Made by a program: the position numbers and the translations under genes. Shown here piece by piece: positions 58,763 through 64,000 of a stretch of DNA of 64,000 nt. The DNA is from Lachnospiraceae bacterium. GTDB lineage: Bacteria; Bacillota; Clostridia; Lachnospirales; Lachnospiraceae. The stretch is from contig JAGAQU010000041.1 of the NCBI GenBank assembly GCA_017622575.1, positions 1-64,000 of the forward strand, given 5' to 3'. Each line of letters starts with the position of its first letter. Within the stretch, counting starts at the first letter, position 1. The notes under the pieces are model-generated. The model had not been told where the DNA came from, did not search any database, and worked only from the letters and a program-made list of their open reading frames with translations.

Positions 58763-60040
58763 TTATGCGCGGTAAACGATCCTGCCACCGCAGATGGTTA
58801 CGTGGACCACACCCGGCAGCACTTCTCCGACAAAGGGGGAATTGGCTGATTTGGAGGCAAAGGTTGTAACCTCCCAAGTCTCCTCGGGGCGGAAAATGAC
58901 AAGATCTGCTGCCTGTCCTTCCTTCACAGTCCCTCCGGGCAGCCCATAAAGCTTTGCGGGAAAAAAGCTCATTCTCCGAAACAGCTCCGGATAGGATAAA
59001 TATCCCTTGTCCACCAGTTCCCTGATTCCCAGGGAAAGTGCTGTCTCCAGTCCAATGATCCCGCTTGGCGCCTTTGTGATCTCCTGCCCCTTTTCTTCCG
59101 CTGTGTGGGGCGCATGATCCGTGGCGATCAAATCAATAGTGCCATCCCTAAGTCCCTCTATGATTGCCAGCCTGTCCGCTTCCTCCCGAAGAGGCGGGTT
59201 CATCTTCGCCAGAGTTCCCTTCCTGATCACAGCCTCCTCCGTCAGCGTAAAGTGATGAGGTGTTGCCTCGGCATGAACGTCACAGCCTTTTGCTTTGGCC
59301 TGACGCACCAGTTCTACCCCTTCTTTGCTGCTGATGTGCTGGATTACCACCGTGGCCTTCGTCTCCCCTGCCAGTTTCAAGTCTCTCTCGATCAGATCGA
59401 TCTCCGCTTCTCTTGGAGACCCTCCAATGCCATAAAATTCCGCTGCTTTTCCGGCATTGACACCGTTATTCGCAATCCTCTCCGGATTTTCTTCGTGAAA
59501 GCTGATGGGCTTATGCAGGGCACCTGCACGCTTCATGGCTTCCCTTACCAAATTCTCTGAAAGGAGAGGGATACCGTCATCCGTAAAGCCCACTGCCCCC
59601 TTTGCGGAAAGGCCTTCCATGTCAACGATTTTCTCTCCCTTCATGCCCTTTGTCACATTGGCACAGGTGTTAATTCTAATACCGGTCTTTTTCCCTTTTT
59701 TAAGGACATAGTTCAAGGTTTCTTCATTGTCCACACAGGGTTTTGTGTTAGCCATCAGCACAATCCCCGTATAGCCTCCTTTTTTGGCGGCCTCACCACC
59801 GGTCAGAATATCCTCCTTATGTGTGAATCCCGGGTCTCTGAAATGGACGTGCGTATCGATCAGTCCGGGACCAACCATCATTCCCGTCGCATCGATCACT
59901 TCGTCCCGGGCAGAAACCTCCGCTTCCAAAGACCCTTTCTCCACAATTTTTCTGATAATTCCGCCTTCTATCCACAGATCTCCCCGGTAAGTCCGATTCC
60001 TTTCCGGGTCAATGATCGTACCGTTTTTAATGACCAGCAT
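58763..60040 (-). CDS. pyrC: Dihydroorotase
   Basis: A 425-residue zinc amidohydrolase that closes carbamoyl-aspartate to dihydroorotate. DTHVHFRDPG holds the metal-binding HxH, and ATDHAPHT a later metal aspartate. It is the class I type usual in Firmicutes. AGGAGG lies six bases before the ATG. It heads the pyr operon; I see no PyrR attenuator in the 67-base leader. Confidence 0.96.
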   Translation of the reverse strand: MLVIKNGTIIDPERNRTYRGDLWIEGGIIRKIVEKGSLEAEVSARDEVIDATGMMVGPGLIDTHVHFRDPGFTHKEDILTGGEAAKKGGYTGIVLMANTKPCVDNEETLNYVLKKGKKTGIRINTCANVTKGMKGEKIVDMEGLSAKGAVGFTDDGIPLLSENLVREAMKRAGALHKPISFHEENPERIANNGVNAGKAAEFYGIGGSPREAEIDLIERDLKLAGETKATVVIQHISSKEGVELVRQAKAKGCDVHAEATPHHFTLTEEAVIRKGTLAKMNPPLREEADRLAIIEGLRDGTIDLIATDHAPHTAEEKGQEITKAPSGIIGLETALSLGIRELVDKGYLSYPELFRRMSFFPAKLYGLPGGTVKEGQAADLVIFRPEETWEVTTFASKSANSPFVGEVLPGVVHVTICGGRIVYRA

Positions 60041-60070
60041 AAATTGCCTCCTGCTCCTTCTTCTTTTGCC

Positions 60071-60100
60071 ATTATACTAAATTCCTATCCGCCACTACAA
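60071..60100 (-). promoter_or_regulatory. pyr operon promoter
   Basis: Minus-strand TATAAT (60071-60076) 18 bases after a weak -35 TTGTAG (60095-60100), just after the PrcB-like gene stop. Confidence 0.5.
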
Positions 60101-60107
60101 GGCTTTT

Positions 60108-60545
60108 TTATTCAAAGACTACAGGTTTATCGATCATCTCTGTTTTCACCACAATATAGGGATAGGATTTGCTTACTTTCTTCCCTTCATTTTCTCCCGG
60201 CTTCGGTCCGATCAGTGTGGTATCAAAATAAACCGCATTGTCCGTTTCGTACAGGGAATTCACGGTAATGCTGTAGCCTCCGGTCTCCTGCTGCCCGTAA
60301 CCCATACAAATATAGACAAACCCCTTATCCTGATACGTGATCTTAAATCCTTCCGTCTTTTTCTCCTCTATTGCCTGAAAAAGCTCCTCAGGAATATTGT
60401 CTTCTGCAATGACAGTGAATTCCAGATCCTTCACCTTGGCAAGATGATCCTTTTCTTCTCTGCATCCCGTCAAAAAAAGCAGGGCAAAGCCAAAAAGGAT
60501 CAACATTTTTCCAAAATATTTTCTTTTTCCCATGATTTTTATCAT
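60108..60545 (-). CDS. PrcB-like lipoprotein
   Basis: A 145-residue surface protein. The signal peptide ends in the lipobox LFLTGC; the rest is one small beta domain with the PrcB_C pattern GYGQQETGGYSITVNSLYE and a final SYPYIVVKT. Such domains are known as activators or partners of proteases in other bacteria. It is adjacent to the HtrA protease gene but separated by a terminator. The start is uncertain between ATG 60545 and 60533; both have weak ribosome sites. Confidence 0.8.
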   Translation of the reverse strand: MIKIMGKRKYFGKMLILFGFALLFLTGCREEKDHLAKVKDLEFTVIAEDNIPEELFQAIEEKKTEGFKITYQDKGFVYICMGYGQQETGGYSITVNSLYETDNAVYFDTTLIGPKPGENEGKKVSKSYPYIVVKTEMIDKPVVFE

Positions 60546-60624
60546 CTACTCATTTTTTTAATCTTATGTATTTTCTTTCCAAAAAAGACCTGAAAACATG
60601 GGCTGCCATGGCGGGCATACAAAA

Positions 60625-60650
60625 GCAGCGGACTTAAAAAAGTCCGCCGC
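60625..60650 (-). terminator. Terminator after the HtrA gene
   Basis: An 11-base stem with one wobble (GCGGCGGACTT / AAGTCCGCTGC on the minus strand), four-T loop, followed by TTTT. Confidence 0.8.
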
Positions 60651-60695
60651 TCCGTTTTCTGTCATATCCCTTAAGGCACATGCCTTATTTCATTT

Positions 60696-62087
60696 TTATT
60701 GTGTGCTTGTTGCAGCACCCAGAGTAACCTCCACGGTCTTTGCCTGATAACCGGTAGGACTTCCCTGCATGATAGTCAGTTCCACGGTGGTTCCTGCCGC
60801 ATAATAACTCAGCTCATTTTTCAGATCATCCATGGATTTAATTTCTTCGCCGTTCAGTGCCGTGATGATATCACCCTTGATCAGTCCTGCCTTGGCAGCT
60901 CCTGTTCCCTCCGAGACGGAAGATACATAAACTCCCTGAGGCATTCCGTAGATCTCTGAATACTCAGCCACAACATCGATACCTGTAATTCCAAGATATC
61001 CCTTGCTGTTCTCATCCACCTTTAACTTGGTCTGTTTCGTCATCAGATCTTCAATGATCGGTTTGGCATCTGAGATCGGAATGGCATATCCCATACCTTC
61101 CACAGCGGAGCCTCCGATCTTGTTGGAGTTGATACCGATCACTTCACCCTTCATGTTAAGAAGCGCACCGCCTGAATTACCCGGATTGATGGCTGCATCC
61201 GTCTGAATAAAGGTATTGACCTCGGAATCTCCCTGATAATTCGCCTTCTGCGAGGAAGAATTGTCTACTGCAATGGCTCTGTTTAAAGCACTTACAACAC
61301 CTGTGGTAACAGACTGTCCGTAGCCTAACGCATTGCCGATGGCTATCACGGGTTCGCCCACTGTCAACTCATTCGAGTCGCCAAGCTTCGCGATGGCTAT
61401 CTGTTCTTTTGTGGAGCTGTCGATGTCACTAAGCTGTACGGCGATCACTGCCAGATCCTTGTCCGCATCGCTTCCCTTGATCTGTGCCTGGGCCTGCGTA
61501 CCGTCCATAAACTGAACCGACAATTCTTCTGCCGACTCCACAACATGATAGTTGGTTACCAGCAAAAGCTCCGTATCGTTCTGTCCTACAATAATACCGG
61601 AACCGGTACTGTTTCCTTCACTGCTGTACTGCTGTCCCCAGAAAGAAGTGGTCTCCACATACTTGTTATTGACAGACACAACAGCAGGCATAACCTCTTT
61701 CACAACGCTTGTCACATCCGTCACTGTAGTTGCCTGAATATTCTCCGAAAGAGAGGCCGTACCAATGGAGTTTTCTGCATCCTCCGTGACTTCCTGCGTG
61801 ATCGTCTCTTCTATCTTGGCCTCACTGCTTTCCTCTGCCTTAGGTTCTGCGCTTGTCTCCACCTGAGTCTTTTCCTTCACAAAACCGGTGGCTGTGGTCA
61901 CCGCCTCAAAGCCCAGCCCTGCAAAGATACCGAACAGAAGTCCGCAGCAGATACCGAGTGCTATTTTCCGGCCGGTACCCGTTCCTTCTTTTTTCGGTTT
62001 ATTCGGCTTCGGCGCTGTGGGCTGCTCATAGTGATAAGTGTTTCCTGAAGTATAAGTATTATCCGATGGATAATTATTCTCATACAT
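60696..62087 (-). CDS. HtrA/DegP-like membrane serine protease
   Basis: A 463-residue quality-control protease. A cytoplasmic Tyr/Asn/Pro-rich N-terminus (1-40) precedes one membrane helix (about 45-68, IALGICCGLLFGIFAGLGF) and a linker. The trypsin-like domain has His in VTNYHVVES, Asp in SDADKDLAVI and Ser in NPGNSGGALL, and ends in one PDZ domain (VYVSSVSEGTGAAKAGLIKG). The topology puts the protease outside. GGAGG lies eight bases before the ATG. It ends in a terminator. Confidence 0.95.
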   Translation of the reverse strand: MYENNYPSDNTYTSGNTYHYEQPTAPKPNKPKKEGTGTGRKIALGICCGLLFGIFAGLGFEAVTTATGFVKEKTQVETSAEPKAEESSEAKIEETITQEVTEDAENSIGTASLSENIQATTVTDVTSVVKEVMPAVVSVNNKYVETTSFWGQQYSSEGNSTGSGIIVGQNDTELLLVTNYHVVESAEELSVQFMDGTQAQAQIKGSDADKDLAVIAVQLSDIDSSTKEQIAIAKLGDSNELTVGEPVIAIGNALGYGQSVTTGVVSALNRAIAVDNSSSQKANYQGDSEVNTFIQTDAAINPGNSGGALLNMKGEVIGINSNKIGGSAVEGMGYAIPISDAKPIIEDLMTKQTKLKVDENSKGYLGITGIDVVAEYSEIYGMPQGVYVSSVSEGTGAAKAGLIKGDIITALNGEEIKSMDDLKNELSYYAAGTTVELTIMQGSPTGYQAKTVEVTLGAATSTQ

Positions 62088-62175
62088 AACAATTACCTCC
62101 TTTAACTATCTATGGCTTCAGTATAGCCGGCAATTGTGTTCAAATTGTGATGAATTCTTGATAACTTTGTTACAT

Positions 62176-63102
62176 TTATTTCCAGTATTCTTTATTCATG
62201 GAAAAAGCTTTTACTGCCCTGTCCGGCAGCCGTCTGTAGCGCTTGCCAAGAAAATAGCCCAGATACTTGCAGCCGCTTTGCCAGATAAGCTGAAAAATAA
62301 GCCATGGCTTTCGAATGCTTACAAGATAGCGGCAGGTCATTTTCACAAGCTTTATTCCCTCATTCTCCGTTCTCACCTCGCCAAAAACATCGGGATACTG
62401 GGCGTGGGAAACACCCAGATCAAAGTTTCTCTGAAACTGCTGTTTTCCGGTATAATTGTGGGAATGATATACTTTTGCCTCCGCCGCATAAGCAATTTTG
62501 CCTCCGGCATCGATGAGCCTCCTTGCGTAGATCATATCCTCATTAAAAATTGTGTGCTTCACAAATCCGCCCAGAGCGTCATAGGTTTTTCTGTCATAGG
62601 CAGCACACACATTGGAAGCAAAAAAGGTCTTGATCCCTTTTTCTGCCAGATCTTCTTTTGATTTCAGCTCCGATTCCTCCGGATAATTGAACTTTCTTGT
62701 AAACTTTTCAATGACACTGCTGCTGTCCCCTGTCAGCTGCCTTGCATAACTCATACCCGCCCTGCCTTCCATAACAGGTGCAAGAAGCTTCTCTATTAAA
62801 CAATCATCTGCCGGGATGGCATCATCCGTCATCATCACAAAATAGTCGCTGTCTGACTCTGCCACAGCTCTTCTTCTGGTATAACCGTGATCAAATTCCC
62901 TTTTTGAAATATGCTTCACCGTAATGTTTTTATACCTCTGCCAGAAATTGGTTCCGGCGATCAGCGTATCAAAATATCCTTGCTCCGTGTTGATCAGAAT
63001 GATCCTGTTTACAGGTATGGTCTGCTCCTTTAGTCTGTCAAGCAGTGTAAAAAGCTTTTCTGTCGGTTTATATACCGGAATGATCACATCAATCTTACTC
63101 AT
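62176..63102 (-). CDS. Family 2 glycosyltransferase (rhamnosyltransferase-like)
   Basis: A 308-residue cytoplasmic GT-A enzyme. The N-terminal VIIPVYKPTEKLFTLLDRL and the metal-binding region (SDYFVMMTDDAIP) are typical; KTFFASNVCAAYDRKTYDAL and FNEDMIYARRLIDAG are acceptor-side motifs of polysaccharide rhamnosyltransferases. I start at ATG 63102 with GGGAG close upstream. Lying after an LCP gene, it probably acts in making a wall polysaccharide. The sugar donor cannot be read. Confidence 0.88.
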   Translation of the reverse strand: MSKIDVIIPVYKPTEKLFTLLDRLKEQTIPVNRIILINTEQGYFDTLIAGTNFWQRYKNITVKHISKREFDHGYTRRRAVAESDSDYFVMMTDDAIPADDCLIEKLLAPVMEGRAGMSYARQLTGDSSSVIEKFTRKFNYPEESELKSKEDLAEKGIKTFFASNVCAAYDRKTYDALGGFVKHTIFNEDMIYARRLIDAGGKIAYAAEAKVYHSHNYTGKQQFQRNFDLGVSHAQYPDVFGEVRTENEGIKLVKMTCRYLVSIRKPWLIFQLIWQSGCKYLGYFLGKRYRRLPDRAVKAFSMNKEYWK

Positions 63103-63169
63103 TTTCTCCCGTTTTCCCTTTACCATTCAATCTCATGAAGGTCGTATGCCGTTTATGTCCATTTTAAGA

Positions 63170-63194
63170 AAAGGACCACTGTTCATGGTCCTTT
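63170..63194 (-). terminator. Terminator after the LCP gene
   Basis: Perfect nine-base stem (AAAGGACCA / TGGTCCTTT), seven-base loop, then TTCTT on the minus strand. Confidence 0.75.
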
Positions 63195-63225
63195 CCCAAA
63201 CAAGTTATTTTTCTTCTCTTAAAGG

Positions 63226-64000
63226 TCAGTTCACATAACTTCCCGAATCTGCTGCAATCTTCTCGCTGTACGACTGCACTTCTGCGGAAGGTGTATAGTT
63301 ATTATCATCAAAAAGGAACTGATGCAGCCAGGTGACATTGTCAGCAAGTGACTTGGGAACAACGCAGCTTCCCTTGGAACCGATGGTACCTGTAGCGCGC
63401 ATGCTCTCCTCCGGGAAACCTCCCTGACCCGCAACTTCATATTTACTTACTTCGCCAAGCAGCTCTACGATTTCGGAGAGATCAAGGGAAGTGTAAATCT
63501 CATCAAACACATCATTTGCAATCTTATTAAGAGTTGCAGGCGATGCCTTCTTTGCTTTCTCGGCAATCGCAAGGAGAACCGTTCTCTGACGCTGTGTACG
63601 CTGGAAATCATCTCCCACATAACGGATTCTGCAGTATGCCGTAGCCTGAAGACCGTTTAACACCTGTCTTCCCGCTGTGGTAACCGGTATATAATCGGTA
63701 CCTGCATTTGCCGTATAAGTCTTTCCGTCAGAAGTCTTTCCCACCATACTGATCTGATAATTGTTCAGATGGCTGATCTCATTCTCTGCAACATCGATTT
63801 CCACACCGCCAAGAGCATCAATCGTGTCTGTCAGACCTTCAAAACCTACCGTGACGAAATCGGTAATATTCATATCCAGATTCATGTTCAGCATGTTGAT
63901 TGCCTGCATGGGACCGCCCTTGGCATAAGCGCCGTTACATTTATTATAGGAGTCGTTTCCAAGATTCATATACGTATCACGATATACGGACACCAGCTTG
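63226..64000 (-). CDS. LytR-CpsA-Psr (LCP) family wall polymer ligase (5' end outside window)
   Basis: The last 258 codons of an LCP protein, which attaches secondary polymers to peptidoglycan outside the cell. KCNGAYAKGGPMQAINMLN, DFVTVGFEGLTDTIDALGG, and YCRIRYVGDDFQRTQRQRTV (the polyprenyl-phosphate-binding arginines) are diagnostic. The N-terminal membrane helix lies beyond the right edge. A family 2 glycosyltransferase gene follows. Confidence 0.93.
   Translation of the reverse strand, partial: KLVSVYRDTYMNLGNDSYNKCNGAYAKGGPMQAINMLNMNLDMNITDFVTVGFEGLTDTIDALGGVEIDVAENEISHLNNYQISMVGKTSDGKTYTANAGTDYIPVTTAGRQVLNGLQATAYCRIRYVGDDFQRTQRQRTVLLAIAEKAKKASPATLNKIANDVFDEIYTSLDLSEIVELLGEVSKYEVAGQGGFPEESMRATGTIGSKGSCVVPKSLADNVTWLHQFLFDDNNYTPSAEVQSYSEKIAADSGSYVN

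Noticed and set aside
60041..60107. PyrR-type attenuator or riboswitch before pyrC
   Set aside because: The leader is too short and has no terminator/antiterminator pair or anti-PyrR motif.
1..64000. tRNA and rRNA genes
   Set aside because: No cloverleaf or ribosomal RNA sequence was seen on reading the gaps; the attachment site is in a promoter, not in a tRNA gene.

Overview
This window looks like a chromosomal segment of a gut Lachnospiraceae-type Clostridia bacterium. The basis is Gram-positive lipoprotein signals, AGGAGG-type ribosome binding sites, YesM/YesN-type two-component genes, Csp-like subtilases, SPOCS-LysM proteins and family-typical sequences. Genus cannot be fixed from the sequence alone. 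Most host genes lie on the minus strand.

1-27000 is a xylan or arabinoxylan utilization locus. It holds a GH10 endoxylanase lipoprotein, a solute-binding protein with carbohydrate-binding-like modules (cut by the left edge), a LplB/YtcP-type ABC importer with its own binding lipoprotein, and intracellular enzymes that finish the oligosaccharides (GH8 Rex-like, SGNH esterase, GH43, GH3, GH2). Regulation is dense: two paralogous AraC regulators, a YesM/YesN two-component pair next to the binding-protein gene, a LacI-like sensor fused to a GGDEF domain, and a chemoreceptor. The likely flow is: GH10 cuts xylan outside, ABC systems import oligosaccharides, and GH8, GH43, GH3 and esterase degrade them inside.

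27000-40300 holds host genes: a Csp-type subtilase whose catalytic serine is replaced by glycine, a second chemoreceptor, a LacI repressor, a divergent ClpX with an acidic N-terminus, an NlpC/P60 hydrolase, a trigger-factor-like lipoprotein, a small membrane protein, a murI operon, a GntR regulator and ispE.

40286-54218 is a compact integrated element of about 14 kb, inserted in the ispE promoter. It carries a tyrosine integrase at one end, a C1-like repressor near the other, a RepA-like ATPase with a candidate iteron origin, terminase subunits, portal, minor capsid protein, a probable tail chaperone and a tape measure. I cannot see a major capsid, tail tube, baseplate or lysis gene, so it is a satellite-like or deleted prophage. 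Both att sites keep a promoter, so ispE receives a hybrid one.

54220-64000 returns to the chromosome: an 82-bp tandem repeat, a conserved protein behind a flagellar-sigma-like promoter, a SPOCS-LysM protein, the pyrC-pyrK-pyrD operon, a PrcB-like lipoprotein, an HtrA protease, a family 2 glycosyltransferase and an LCP cell-wall ligase cut by the right edge.
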